Source: Variimorphobacter saccharofermentans
Lineage (GTDB): Bacteria > Bacillota > Clostridia > Lachnospirales > Lachnospiraceae
DNA: 64,000 bases
Direction of reading: 5' to 3'
NCBI RefSeq assembly: GCF_014174405.1
Contig: NZ_JACEGA010000001.1
Span: forward strand, 804,001 to 868,000
Shown here: piece by piece, positions 7,520-17,803 of the stretch
How the letters are laid out: each line of letters starts with the position of its first letter
Position numbering within the stretch: position 1 is the first letter of the stretch
Made by a program: the position numbers and the translations under genes
Notes under the pieces: generated by a model
Told to the model about the DNA's origin: nothing
Database searches by the model: none
The model's input: the letters and a program-made list of their open reading frames with translations, nothing else

Positions 7520-9415
7520 ATGTCAAATAAACGGACTGATCAAAAGACACAACATACACAAAGGAATAAAGATAGTCAATATAAAGGTCAAAAAACAAAT
7601 AGCAGTAAGAGGAATATAAAACAAGAAGAAAAGACTAGTTATTACATGATTCCGATATTTATATTATTATGCATCGTTCCTTTCTTAATTAGAATGAAGA
7701 ATTATAATCCCAATATTGCTGAATATAACTGGGCTCCCAATATTGATAATACAACGGATTATTTTCTTTTCTATAAACACTGGTTTGTAATCATTACCGC
7801 AGCAATTATGATAATTATAATTGCATACAAAGCCTATAAAAGACAGGAAAAGATTAAGCTTATACCAATCTTTGTGCCACTATGTTTGTATGCAATACTA
7901 TCCTTATTATCAGCCATATTTTCTGTAAAACCAATCTTCAGTTTTTTAGGATCCTTTGATCAGTTTGAATCTGTATTCGCACTTTTAGGATATTGCATAA
8001 TTGCATACTATTCTTTTTTGTTTATAAAAACTGAGAGAAATATCACTCAAATTATATATTTTTTAACAGCTATTGCATTAATATTTACAATATTAGGTAT
8101 CACACAATTTTCAGGACATGACTTTTTGTCATCAGGAGTAGGATATCGTTTAGTAACACCTCCTAAATATCAAGTGGAAGGTGCATATTTTAGACCCAAT
8201 TTTGCTAACAGTATATATTTAACATTATATAATCCTAACTACGTGGGTGTATACGTGTCCCTGATAACACCTATTATTGCAATCATGACATTTTTTATAA
8301 GGAATAAAAGATTACTCATATTATCCCTGATGGCATTAGTCGGACTAATATTCTGTGCTATTGGATCAAAATCATTAGCGGGTATTATTGGATTGGTAAT
8401 TGCATTTATTTGTATCCTATTATTTATGTGGAGATACCTTTTAAAATGGTTCAAAATTGTAATACCAGTAGCAGTGGTTGCAATTATTGGTGTAGTTATA
8501 ATAAATGCCGTTACAGACAACATGCTGATTAATAAAGTAAAGGAAGTCGTTCAAGGTTCAAAGCCTAAATATGAACTAACTGCTATGGATACAAATGATG
8601 ATAATGTATCATTAATATATAAAGGAAATAAGCTGTATGTTCAATATATTGGAAGTGGTGAGGGAGCAGGTACCTTTTTACCACAGGATGAAAGTGGACA
8701 ATTGGTTAGCTGTAGTTATGATGAAGCAACTAATACCATTCGAGTAAATGATGATAGATTCGCAGGAATTTCATTTGGAGTAGATCAAGAACGTAATGGA
8801 GTCTTTTTTATTGAAGCGGAAGGTTTTCGGTGGTCTTTTAGTAAACTCACTGAAGATGGAACATACTATCACGTCAACCGCATGGGACGATTAGATAAAA
8901 TGGTGACCGCACCCTCTGCCGTATTTAACGGATACGAATGGTTTGCTACTGCGCGTGGCTATATCTGGTCTAGAACAATCCCTACGCTTAAAGATAAAAT
9001 AATCCTGGGTTCGGGTCCAGACACCTTCGTTTTAACGTTTCCCCAACAGGATTATATCAACTTTGAGCGTTATGGATATGGTAATGGAATTATGACGAAG
9101 CCGCATAGTTTATACCTTCAGATATGGTCACAGACAGGATTAATTTCGCTGCTTGCATTCCTGACCTTCTATCTCATGTATTTTATCACAAGCTTCCGTC
9201 TCTATATTAAAGGAAGATTTCATAATATCTATGTACAGATGGGACTGGCTATATTTATAGGAACCATTGGGTATATGGTGACTGGGTTGACGAATGACTC
9301 AAGCATCACGACTGCTCCTATGTTCTGGCTACTGATAGGAACAGGAATAGCAATGAATCAAAAAGCAAAGCAATTAATTTTGGAAGAAGCATCGGAAAAC
9401 GATGACAGTAAATAA
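7520..9415 (+). CDS. O-antigen ligase-like polytopic membrane protein
   Basis: A 631-residue protein with a basic, Gln/Lys-rich cytosolic N-terminus (about 1-40) and roughly 11-12 membrane segments. A large extracytoplasmic insert lies at about 345-480. The C-terminal motif RYGYGNGIMTKPHSLYLQIW followed by SQTGLISLL is the signature region of the WaaL/Wzy_C family, whose members transfer a lipid-linked glycan to an acceptor. In Gram-positives such proteins include polymerases and protein O-oligosaccharyltransferases. The gene lies between SLP1 and its paralogs, so the surface proteins are plausible acceptors; this is inferred from position only. Start ATG follows AGGGGAGAAAAAC. Confidence 0.8.
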   Translation: MSNKRTDQKTQHTQRNKDSQYKGQKTNSSKRNIKQEEKTSYYMIPIFILLCIVPFLIRMKNYNPNIAEYNWAPNIDNTTDYFLFYKHWFVIITAAIMIIIIAYKAYKRQEKIKLIPIFVPLCLYAILSLLSAIFSVKPIFSFLGSFDQFESVFALLGYCIIAYYSFLFIKTERNITQIIYFLTAIALIFTILGITQFSGHDFLSSGVGYRLVTPPKYQVEGAYFRPNFANSIYLTLYNPNYVGVYVSLITPIIAIMTFFIRNKRLLILSLMALVGLIFCAIGSKSLAGIIGLVIAFICILLFMWRYLLKWFKIVIPVAVVAIIGVVIINAVTDNMLINKVKEVVQGSKPKYELTAMDTNDDNVSLIYKGNKLYVQYIGSGEGAGTFLPQDESGQLVSCSYDEATNTIRVNDDRFAGISFGVDQERNGVFFIEAEGFRWSFSKLTEDGTYYHVNRMGRLDKMVTAPSAVFNGYEWFATARGYIWSRTIPTLKDKIILGSGPDTFVLTFPQQDYINFERYGYGNGIMTKPHSLYLQIWSQTGLISLLAFLTFYLMYFITSFRLYIKGRFHNIYVQMGLAIFIGTIGYMVTGLTNDSSITTAPMFWLLIGTGIAMNQKAKQLILEEASENDDSK

Positions 9416-9442
9416 GTAATAGAAACATAATATAAACATAAT

Positions 9443-9473
9443 ATAAAATGATTACCAGAATCAGACATTTTAT
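9443..9473 (+). repeat. Short inverted repeat after the ligase-like gene
   Basis: ATAAAATG pairs with CATTTTAT across a 15-nt loop. It lies between the ligase-like gene and SLP2; no T tract follows, so terminator activity is uncertain. Confidence 0.35.
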
Positions 9474-9574
9474 GTTATTATGATATAATGATAAGTTGTA
9501 ATAATATACCCCATATATAAAGTAAGTATGAAGTGAAAATATGCGTAAAGAACAATGCAGGAATGGAGGTAAAA

Positions 9575-10633
9575 ATGAAAATAAGCGTAAAAAAGTTACT
9601 GTTATATGTTTCAGCCTTTGTAATTGTATTTACCGGTATCCTAGCAGGATTACCATACAAGGCCCAAGCTGCAGAGAACTCTTCTTCTTTGGCAAAACAG
9701 TACCTTAACAGTCAGGTAAAGTATCTAATAATGGGTGATTCCGATACGGAAACTTATAACTTCAATATTAAAAAGGATGCTAAGAAAAAGGGTGCAAAAT
9801 ATAGCTGGTATATAAATGAGAACAAAGGAAATCCTGATGCGATATCGATTGATAGTAAATCAGGAGTAGTAGTTGCAGAGGAAGCAGGTACTGCTTATAT
9901 TCGATGTAAAATAACTCTTCCGGATGGCAAGGTACTTCGGCCAGAAGCGAAAGTAATAGTTAGAAATAATATAACAGCGGTTGACATTAGTAATATCAAT
10001 GAGAACCTCACGGTAATATCCGGAGCAGCTATTGACTTTGACCGTAAGATTATTGATACCGCAGCAGGTAAAGGGAAGAAGACACAAGGTATTACCAGAT
10101 GGGAGATTAAAGAGGATACGGCAGGAGTTGGATCAGTAAGCGATAAGGGCATTGCTCGTACTACTAAAAGTGGTTCATTTGCTATTCGTGCGGTATGTTT
10201 TCAGAGTAAAGAAAAATATAAAGAATGGTTATCGGATAAGGAAAACAATAATCATTTGATAACAGCTGCAAGCCAATGGTATACCGTAAAAGTGGAGGAT
10301 GTGAAACCTGATGTGACAGAAGAACCTCAGGTTAAAGAAAGTGAGCCTGTTACATCTAATCAAACACAAAGATCTAGGATTGAAGTAGAGCCGGTGAAGC
10401 TAACAACGGATAAGGTAAATATAGTCGAAGCATTTGATGACTGCTTCAATATCAAGATAGATGGAGTTGATGTTACAGCAAATGTAATAGAAATTGAGAG
10501 GACTTCGGACAATCTCAAAAATAAAGTTTACATCAGTAAGGTAACGGTATATGAAATAATTGCTGGATACGCGGTATATTATGAAGTGCCTATTGGGTAC
10601 TATATTACGGTACCTGTCGACTTTCAACAATAA
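9575..10633 (+). CDS. Short surface-layer paralog (SLP2)
   Basis: About 352 residues. The signal peptide is KKLLLYVSAFVIVFTGILAG with cleavage near KAQA-AEN. The N-terminal 230 residues match SLP1 and SLP3 (motifs YNFNIKKDAKKKGAKYSWY, GTAYIRCKIT, PEAKVIVRNNIT, ITRWEIKEDTAG, and SKEKYKEWLSDKEN). The last 75 residues match the shared C-terminal domain, ending YYITVPVDFQQ. The long middle found in SLP1 and SLP3 is absent and replaced by a short Thr/Glu/Pro linker, so this is a minimal two-domain version. Start 9575 is preferred because GGAGGTAAAA immediately precedes that ATG. It ends in a large hairpin terminator. Confidence 0.8.
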   Translation: MKISVKKLLLYVSAFVIVFTGILAGLPYKAQAAENSSSLAKQYLNSQVKYLIMGDSDTETYNFNIKKDAKKKGAKYSWYINENKGNPDAISIDSKSGVVVAEEAGTAYIRCKITLPDGKVLRPEAKVIVRNNITAVDISNINENLTVISGAAIDFDRKIIDTAAGKGKKTQGITRWEIKEDTAGVGSVSDKGIARTTKSGSFAIRAVCFQSKEKYKEWLSDKENNNHLITAASQWYTVKVEDVKPDVTEEPQVKESEPVTSNQTQRSRIEVEPVKLTTDKVNIVEAFDDCFNIKIDGVDVTANVIEIERTSDNLKNKVYISKVTVYEIIAGYAVYYEVPIGYYITVPVDFQQ

Positions 10634-10670
10634 TATTACAGCTTAAGATTAAGTATACTTAAGTAAATGA

Positions 10671-10766
10671 AACGATATCATCTTATGTTGTCTTAACCAT
10701 TACGAAAGTAAGATATCAGTCTTACGATTGGGGTTAAGCTCTTACTAAGGTGATGTCGTTTTTTTG
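10671..10766 (+). terminator. Large three-part terminator hairpin after SLP2
   Basis: Outer arms AACGATATCATCTTA and TAAGGTGATGTCGTT pair with G-U wobbles. Inner stems are TTAACC/GGTTAA and GTAAGA/TCTTAC, and a T7 run follows the outer arm. The rest of the 10634-11005 gap is AT-rich and probably carries the SLP3 promoter, but I cannot choose one with confidence. Confidence 0.7.
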
Positions 10767-11005
10767 TCTAGTGTTATTAAATATAGTAATAATAAGAATA
10801 CAAACAATAAATATGTATGGCAAATAGAAACAATAATAGGAAAAACATGGGATACAGTATTGACTATTTAAATACTCAAGCGTATTATTCACTAATATGA
10901 AAAAAATGACATAATGCGTAAAAATATAGTACAATATTACTAGAATAGGGAAAGCGTGTTTGTTATTGACGTATTATGACAGTATACTATAGGGGGACTT
11001 GAGTT

Positions 11006-14000
11006 ATGATATTGTTAAAGAAAAAATTAGTATGTATACTGATAATTCTCTCATTACTACCAATTGGTATTGGAAATGATGCAGCTAAGGTATATGCTGC
11101 TACGAATGAGAAAGAAAAGTCAAGTGAATACTTAAGTACGGTAGTGAAGTATCTTAATATGGATAAGAATAAAACAATAACCTATGATTTTAATATAAAG
11201 AAATCAGCCATGAAACCCGGAGCCAGTTATTACTGGTATGTGAAAAAGGATAAAGGTAATCCGAAAGCGGTAGTGATTAACAGCAAAACGGGATTAGTTA
11301 TAGCTAAGGAAGCTGGAACAGCATATATTCGATGTAGAATAACCAATGCGGACGGAACTATAATTCGTCCGGAAGCTAAGGTGATAGTAAGAAATAATAT
11401 AACTCAAGTTAATGTTAGTAATATTCCTGATAATCAGACGATACCGCAGGTACTGCTATGGATTTCAATAGCAAAATTATTAATACATCGGCTGGTAAGA
11501 ATGTAAGATCAGAAGGAATTGTTCGTTGGGAAATTAAAAATGATACGGCTGGTGTAGGAAGCATCAGTGAAGACGGAGAGGTGTTTGCTACTCAAATCGG
11601 AACCTTTTCTGTACGTGCCATTTGTTTTCAGAGTAAAGAAAAATATCAACACTGGTTAAAGGATAAGGAAGGAAACAAGGAATATATAACAGCAGCTAGT
11701 AAATGGTACAAGATTTCTATAGCAAACGACGCAGGCAAAGCAGTTGTTACCAATCAGGATCAGCTTGATAAGGCCCTTTCCTCAGACCTATTTAGCCAGA
11801 TAACGGTTTCTACAGATAAGGAACTGTCATTTTTAATAAAGGAAAGCAATTATTCCAATAAGACACTCATAATCAATGCACCCAAGGCAGATATTGCAAA
11901 TTATGCAGTGTTTCATATGGTAGAAATTCAAGCAATAAAGGATAATACCTGGAATGAATATGCAAAAGGAAATCAATTCTTATTAAGTTCTGCAAAGATC
12001 AGAGTAGTGGTAAATGGAGTAGCAGAGGTCAGAGATATAATCATAGATGAAGCCAGTTCAACGATTAACTTAGAAGTGGACGGAAAGGTACATAAAATCA
12101 CATTATTAGAGCCATCCCTTTTAAATCTATCAGGAGATGAAGACCTGATCTCTATCACAATAGAAGAAACAAGCGAGGGAAGTAAGATTGTAAGTTCCGT
12201 ACCAATTCTCGTTGAAGCTAATAGCAACTCAGAATATGTCTTTAATCCGGGATCAGAGGGTTCATCAATAAATAAGTGCGATAGCAGTATTGTAGTAAAA
12301 GTAGTGAATAATAGTAAAGGTACTGTCATCATTACAGCAAAAAACTCCAAAGGAGAAAGAGTAATGGCTGGTGAAAGTACGATTAGTAATCAAAGTACAT
12401 TACCACAATCAACTGGAGGATCAGAGAATTCAGGTCAATCTTCCTCTACTAGAATTACGCAGCCTACGCCTTCTCCTAGTACGCAACCAACACCCACAGC
12501 GGAGCCTGTGCCTATACCTGTACTGATAGAATCAGTCAAACAAGTTGATCTGAGTACCTTTAGGGTTAAATTTGATACAGCATTGACAGTAGATGATGTG
12601 AGAGAAAATATATCATTATATTTAGTACTAGCAGATGGAAAAGCAAAGCTAACTGGGATGAATGAAATAAAAGTGGTAGAAAACTCCGGAAATAAATGCT
12701 TTGAGATAACGATGAATGATTGTTTCTCTCCAACATACACCTATTCTGTATCCTACGCTAATAATATCAGTAAGGAATTTACCGCAGCGTCAGTTCAAGT
12801 GGAAAATGTAGATAGCATCGATATTATAACAGCTAAGGTTATTCAAAATAAGAGTACGGATATACGCTTTAATTTACGAAATAGGGATGGGGTAATAATA
12901 AATCAGCCTGAAGATATGGGGAATCTAAATGGTAGAGTTACTTTAGAATGTTCCAATAGTTTAGCTACAATCAATGGATTATCAATAATGAATCCTACGC
13001 TTGGGGAAACTACAGTAAAGACGATTTTCCATACAAATAATTATCTAAGTAATGGTGACGAAATCATATTAGAAGATGAGAAGGGCATTACATGTGAGGC
13101 GGATACGAATGATTATGCGACATCAGTGATTTCATGGACGTTGTTGGATAGTGATGAAACAATTGATTATGATAATCCGAATCAATCTATCTATTTAGGA
13201 GATGATAAAAGATTATATGTAAAGGTTGAAAAAGCTGACGGTAGTTATACATCCAGTGATATGGAAAGTAATAAGTTTAAATTTGCATCTTCTGATACAT
13301 CGATACTATTAATTGATAATTCGGGATATCTAATTCTTAGAGGGGGCGATGGAACAGTTCAAGTGACTGTAATTTATAATAATGTAACGGTTTCAGCCAT
13401 TAATATTATGGTAGATCCGTCAAGTGTTCCATCAATGTTAGAAGTAGACAAAGCTAATATCACGTTATCTAATACTAATAATTTTACGGATGAGGTGCCG
13501 CTGACAGCTACACTAACGGATCAGCGTGGTGATAATTTGGATTATACTAGCTTAAGATACGAACCAATTGGAGATCCAGTTAATGTAAGAGCAGTGGGGA
13601 AAAAGCTTTACTTTTCAGCAAGAAATATGACACTGGGAACCTATCAGTATAAGGTATGGGTAGATGATATAACTAATATAAGTAAAACGATAACGATTAC
13701 GGTTGTGGCACCTACGGAAGGACAAATAACTCCATCTATTTATAGTCTGGAGATAAATGGAAAACCGACTGATAACATTGATTTAAAAGTATCTTCAGAT
13801 GATATTACAGAATATGTATCAATTAAATTATATGGACTGGCATCGAATAATGTTAAACTAACGGAGGAATCATTTGACGCATCGTCTAAATTCACCGTGA
13901 AAGTTGAGAGTCCTGATACCGAAAAATATCCCGAACCTTATGTGATTACGGAATCATCACTAAGCTTGATCGCGGTTAGTGGTACTTCGATCAAAGAACT

Positions 14001-14394
14001 CATTAAAGAAGCTACAGGAAATTATAGAGTATATGTATATGAGGAAGATAATGAAGGATCGCTGCAATTAAGGAATACAGCTATATTTAAAGTAGTGGAC
14101 AGTCAGCCTAAGCCTCGTATATTCAATATTAGTGAGTTAACAACAACAGCAACTTATGTCGGTGATCTGCTTAAAGAGATATTTGAAATTAAGGTTGGAA
14201 ATACTATCATAACTAATAACTTTGATGATAATATAGGTAATTTCGATTACAGTAGCAGACATCCATTAACATCGAAAATTTTATTAAGAAGTGCTAGGCT
14301 ATATGAGGTGTATTTAGTAGGAGGTATTGAATATAGATTATATCACACGGTAGATTTTAATACATACATCACTGTGCCAGATGACTTCCAATAA
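11006..14394 (+). pseudogene. Long surface-layer paralog with a -1 frameshift (SLP3)
   Basis: Two overlapping frames encode one protein. The first (from ATG 11006) has a signal peptide (LVCILIILSLLPIGIG) and the shared N-terminal region to SNIPDNQTI. The second continues from about 11446 (AGTAMDFNSKIINTSAG) to 14394. Compared with the T-V-I-S-G-A-A-I-D-F of SLP2, one base is missing near 11443-11445 (ATACCGCAGG for an expected ATAtCCGCAGG-like sequence). Repaired, it would be about 1129 residues: shared N-region, a unique insert of about 250 residues, a Thr/Pro-rich linker (TQPTPTAEPVPIPV), an SLP1-like middle, and the shared tail ending TYITVPDDFQ. About 980 codons stay open after the shift, so the change is recent, a sequencing error, or a switchable site. 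Confidence 0.8.
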
Positions 14395-14436
14395 TAATAT
14401 CTGATAAGTAATTATGGGATATGTTGGATTGAATGA

Positions 14437-14473
14437 AATAAGAGCTTGTTAGAAAAAGACAAGCTCTTATTTC
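14437..14473 (+). terminator. Intrinsic terminator of SLP3
   Basis: AAATAAGAGCTTGT pairs with ACAAGCTCTTATTT around a 9-nt loop. Confidence 0.75.
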
Positions 14474-14554
14474 ATAAATAGATGTCTTGTGCTATAGATT
14501 AAAGTAAATAAGGCTAATTGATTATCGTGAAACACTTAGTAAAAGGTTGATAGT

Positions 14555-14698
14555 ATGAATGAAAATGTTTTTCTTTTAATATTAATAATTATTTTTTTTA
14601 TGATAGGTTTTGTTTTAAATATAAGATCTGTTTCTAAATCATTAAGTAAAAAGAAAACATATATAAAACCCTCTACATCGCCGTATGGAACGTCCTAG
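14555..14698 (+). CDS. Possible 47-residue membrane protein
   Basis: ATG at 14555 opens a 47-codon frame with one strong hydrophobic segment ([17 protein letters not shown]) and a basic C-terminus ([11 protein letters not shown]). An AAGG lies a few bases upstream. Its 3' end overlaps the convergent pflB 3' end by 26 nt. The topology is plausible for a small membrane protein, but the sequence is very AT-rich and no homolog is known to me. Confidence 0.35.
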   Translation: MNENVFLLILIIIFFMIGFVLNIRSVSKSLSKKKTYIKPSTSPYGTS

Positions 14699-16898
14699 CG
14701 ATCACCTCATCCTGTTGCTTCTTGCTGAGAGAATTAAACCGTACTGCATATCCTGATACTCTTATGGTCAAATTTGGATATTTCTCCGGGTGAGCCTGAG
14801 CATCCAGTAATAAGGAGCGATCCAGAACATTCACATTGATGTGATGGCTCTGCTTTGTGAAATATCCATCCAGCAGAGCGGTCAAATTCTGAATACGACT
14901 TTCCTCGTTCTTTCCCAGCGTCTCCGGTGTAATGGAGAAGGTATAAGATATTCCGTCCCGACAATTATCATATGGAAGCTTTGACACGGACTGCAATGAA
15001 GCAAGCGCCCCCTTATTGTCTCTGCCATGCATGGGATTTGCACCTGGCGCGAAGGGTTCGCCTTTCTTTCTTCCATCCGGTGTAGAACCGGTTTTTTTAC
15101 CATATACCACATTGCTGGTAATGGTTAGGATGGATAGCGTATGGATTGCATTACGATAGGTCGGATGCTTGCGAAGTCGGGTTATGAATTCGTCAGTCAG
15201 CATTGTTGCAATCTGGTCCACTCGTTCATCGTCATTTCCATAGCAAGGATAATCTCCTTCAATCTGAAAATCACATATGATTCCCCGCTCATCTTTGATC
15301 GGTGTTACTTTGGCATACTTGATAGCACTTAAGGAATCGGCTACTACGGATAATCCGGCGATACCAAAGCCCATCAGCCGCTCCACCTTGGTATCATGAA
15401 GTGACATCTGAAGCTTTTCATAAGCGTATTTATCATGCATATAATGGATCACATTCATCGTATTTACATAGAGACCGCATAACCAATCCATCATAGGAAG
15501 GAAACGTTCCATTACCTTGTCATAATCGAGTGGAACATTTGCCTCGAAGGTAGCAGCCTCAGGACCCACCTGATCGCCACTGATTTCGTCCCTGCCTCCG
15601 TTCAGACTCATCAGGAGTACCTTTGCCAGATTACAACGGGCACCGAAGAACTGCATCTGCTTCCCAATCTTCATGGCAGATACACAGCAGGCAATTCCGT
15701 AATCATCCCCATATCTGGGGCGCATCAAATCATCATTTTCATATTGGATGGAGTCCGTCTGAATGGACATCTTTGCACAGTAGTTCTTGAATGGCTTCGG
15801 AAGCTTTTCTGACCATAGAACAGTCAAATTCGGTTCCGGTGCCGGGGACAGGTTGGTTAAGGTATGAAGGTAGCGATAGCTGTTCTTAGTTACCATACTA
15901 CGGCCATCTTCTGTGATACCACCGATAGATTCGGTTACCCAGGTAGGATCACCTGCATAAAGATCATTATATTCCGGGGTACGAAGCTGTCTTGCCATAC
16001 GAAGCTTAAGTACGAACTGATCGATGATTTCCTGTGCTTCTGTTTCCGTAATGATTCCATGCTTCAGATCCCGTTCGAAGTAAATATCCAAGAAGGTAGA
16101 GGTACGACCCAGTGACATGGCAGCACCATTTTGCTCCTTGATAGCACCAAGATATGCAAAGTATAGCCATTGTACTGCTTCCTTGGCTGTGGTAGCAGGG
16201 CCGGAGATATCAATGCCATAGCCCATTGCCATTTCCTTTAATTGTCCTAAGAAATCAATCTGACGATATAATTCCTCCAGAGTCCGTATGGTCTCGTCAT
16301 CCATGATATGGCTACCGAGAGCCAACTTGTCAGCCTCCTTCTGCTTTATGAGATAATCCACTCCATAGAGAGGAACTCTTCGATAATCACCGATAATTCT
16401 TCCCCTTCCGTAAGCATCGGGTAAACCAGTGATAACACCGCTCCTTCTGGCCTTTCTCATTTCCGGAGTGTAGACACGGAATACACCGTCATTATGGGTG
16501 GTTCGATAACGAAAATGTTCTTCCACTTCCTCGGATAAGGTATATCCATAAGCTTCGCAGGCCTGGCGGGCCATGCGGATTCCACCAAAGGGATTTACAC
16601 CGCGCCGTAGAGGAGCATCGGTTTGAAAACCGACGATAATCTCGTTCTCTTTATCTAAATAAGCAGGCTCGTAGGTCAGAAGAGAGGAGACTTTCTCCGT
16701 GTTAATAGAAAGAACCCCTTTTTCATGTTCAATTTTTGCAAGCTCCATGTACTTCTCGTTTAACGCCAATGTTCTGCTGGTCGCGTCCGATAAGAAGCTT
16801 TCGTCACCCTCATATGCTGTATAATTTTTCAGTATAAAATCTCTGACATCAATTTCTTTCTGCCAATTACCTGGGTTAAAATCATACCATGCGTTCAT
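14673..16898 (-). CDS. pflB: Pyruvate formate-lyase (formate acetyltransferase)
   Basis: A 741-residue glycyl-radical enzyme that splits pyruvate with CoA into acetyl-CoA and formate in anaerobic fermentation. The catalytic cysteine pair is in [12 protein letters not shown] and the radical glycine is in [10 protein letters not shown], at about residue 716. Length and the C-terminal FHTAM are typical of true PflB rather than of the diol dehydratase relatives. Start ATG at 16898 follows AAAGGAGGATTTGC. The gene is preceded by a ZTP riboswitch with a terminator-type platform, tying one-carbon/purine status to formate production. No pflA activase gene is present next to it in this window, so activation must come from elsewhere. 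Confidence 0.97.
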   Translation of the reverse strand: MNAWYDFNPGNWQKEIDVRDFILKNYTAYEGDESFLSDATSRTLALNEKYMELAKIEHEKGVLSINTEKVSSLLTYEPAYLDKENEIIVGFQTDAPLRRGVNPFGGIRMARQACEAYGYTLSEEVEEHFRYRTTHNDGVFRVYTPEMRKARRSGVITGLPDAYGRGRIIGDYRRVPLYGVDYLIKQKEADKLALGSHIMDDETIRTLEELYRQIDFLGQLKEMAMGYGIDISGPATTAKEAVQWLYFAYLGAIKEQNGAAMSLGRTSTFLDIYFERDLKHGIITETEAQEIIDQFVLKLRMARQLRTPEYNDLYAGDPTWVTESIGGITEDGRSMVTKNSYRYLHTLTNLSPAPEPNLTVLWSEKLPKPFKNYCAKMSIQTDSIQYENDDLMRPRYGDDYGIACCVSAMKIGKQMQFFGARCNLAKVLLMSLNGGRDEISGDQVGPEAATFEANVPLDYDKVMERFLPMMDWLCGLYVNTMNVIHYMHDKYAYEKLQMSLHDTKVERLMGFGIAGLSVVADSLSAIKYAKVTPIKDERGIICDFQIEGDYPCYGNDDERVDQIATMLTDEFITRLRKHPTYRNAIHTLSILTITSNVVYGKKTGSTPDGRKKGEPFAPGANPMHGRDNKGALASLQSVSKLPYDNCRDGISYTFSITPETLGKNEESRIQNLTALLDGYFTKQSHHINVNVLDRSLLLDAQAHPEKYPNLTIRVSGYAVRFNSLSKKQQDEVIARTFHTAM

Positions 16899-16960
16899 GC
16901 AAATCCTCCTTTATAAAGATAATATGTTGACAAGCTATATTAGCAGTTATTCTGGGAATC

Positions 16961-16989
16961 AAAAAACCGCCTGAGCTTTGCCCAGGCGG
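16961..16989 (-). terminator. Terminator of the ZTP riboswitch expression platform
   Basis: On the minus strand, CCGCCTGGGC-AAA-GCTCAGGCGG is followed by TTTTTT. The 5' arm is also the conserved 3' segment of the aptamer, so ligand-bound aptamer and terminator are mutually exclusive. Confidence 0.9.
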
Positions 16990-17078
16990 TCGACATTTAA
17001 ATCCAGCTTCCTATACAATAATAGAGAAGCGTTGCTATCGGTCCCTTGTGGTTACCCACTATCCGCCAGTTCCGATAT
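16961..17078 (-). ncRNA. ZTP riboswitch (pfl motif) controlling pflB
   Basis: Read on the minus strand, the leader contains ACTGGCGGATAGTGGG, TAACCAC, a GGGACCGATAG segment and the 3' element TCGACCGCCTGGGCA. These are the conserved parts of the pfl motif, the aptamer for ZTP/ZMP. Pairing of CTGGCGG with CCGCCTGG closes the pseudoknot-containing fold; the overlapping terminator makes this a transcriptional ON switch when the ligand is high. A linker of about 50 nt separates the two aptamer halves. The match in both sequence and gene context is strong. Confidence 0.93.
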
Positions 17079-17084
17079 GCTTTC

Positions 17085-17113
17085 ATTATAGAAGTCGAAT
17101 CTCTATTTGTCAA
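17085..17113 (-). promoter_or_regulatory. Promoter of the ZTP riboswitch/pflB unit
   Basis: On the minus strand, TTGACA (17113-17108), a 17-nt spacer and TATAAT (17090-17085): a full consensus SigA promoter located right upstream of the aptamer. Confidence 0.9.
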
Positions 17114-17171
17114 TATAGCAATCATTTATATAATCTAATATATTCTATTAAATTTAATAATGATACTGATA

Positions 17172-17702
17172 TTACTGACCATCCATGATATTGCGAATCT
17201 GAGGAGCCTTATGTAACAATGGAAATAGTAATACCGATACTAATATTCCAAAAGCATTCTGAATCAAATTCATTGGAATATTCAGAGCAGAGGTTGCTGG
17301 TCCAAGTCCCAGAATGAAGCTTTCGAATATAAAATAACCCGGTGTTACGACGATACCTCCGACAATTGCAGCAAAGATCACAGGAACAATATGTTGCTTC
17401 ATTTTATCCTTCATGATGCGGAACACCAATGCACCCGCTACTGCAGCAAGGCATTTTATGATAAGTGTCGCCGGAGCAAAGCTGGTATAGCCTAGCAGGA
17501 TATCTGCCATCATGGAGCCGATGCCAGCAGCCAGTCCTCCGTATAAAGGTCCAAGAATAATTCCGGATAATAATACAAAGCCGTCTCCGGGATGAATAAA
17601 TCCTCCGCCGGGGGTAGGGACTGCTATGGCCATGGTAGTGACGCAGGAGATTGCGGCCATCAGTGCAGCGGTAACTAATTTAGTAATCTGATTTGATTTC
17701 AT
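17172..17702 (-). CDS. ECF transporter S component, substrate unknown
   Basis: A 176-residue, very hydrophobic protein with about six membrane segments. The N-terminal half has TKLVTAALMAAISCVTTMAI, then PGGGFIHPGDGFVLLSG and GPLYGGLAAGIGSMMADILL, as in the vitamin-binding S subunits of energy-coupling factor importers. The A-x-x-x-A pattern of the first helix, which contacts EcfT, is present. No ecfA/ecfT genes are adjacent, so it would share a central energizing module. Start ATG follows AGGAGGCATCGTT. I cannot assign the vitamin; folate, pantothenate or thiamine-pathway precursors are possible. It is upstream of the ZTP/pflB unit on the same strand but pflB has its own promoter. Confidence 0.8.
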   Translation of the reverse strand: MKSNQITKLVTAALMAAISCVTTMAIAVPTPGGGFIHPGDGFVLLSGIILGPLYGGLAAGIGSMMADILLGYTSFAPATLIIKCLAAVAGALVFRIMKDKMKQHIVPVIFAAIVGGIVVTPGYFIFESFILGLGPATSALNIPMNLIQNAFGILVSVLLFPLLHKAPQIRNIMDGQ

Positions 17703-17803
17703 AACGATGCCTCCTATTGCTATTTAATTTGGAGAAATCATAGCATAAAATTACATCTATTACAAGAAAATTACATCAGAAAATGTAAAGGCATTAAGTT
17801 CAA

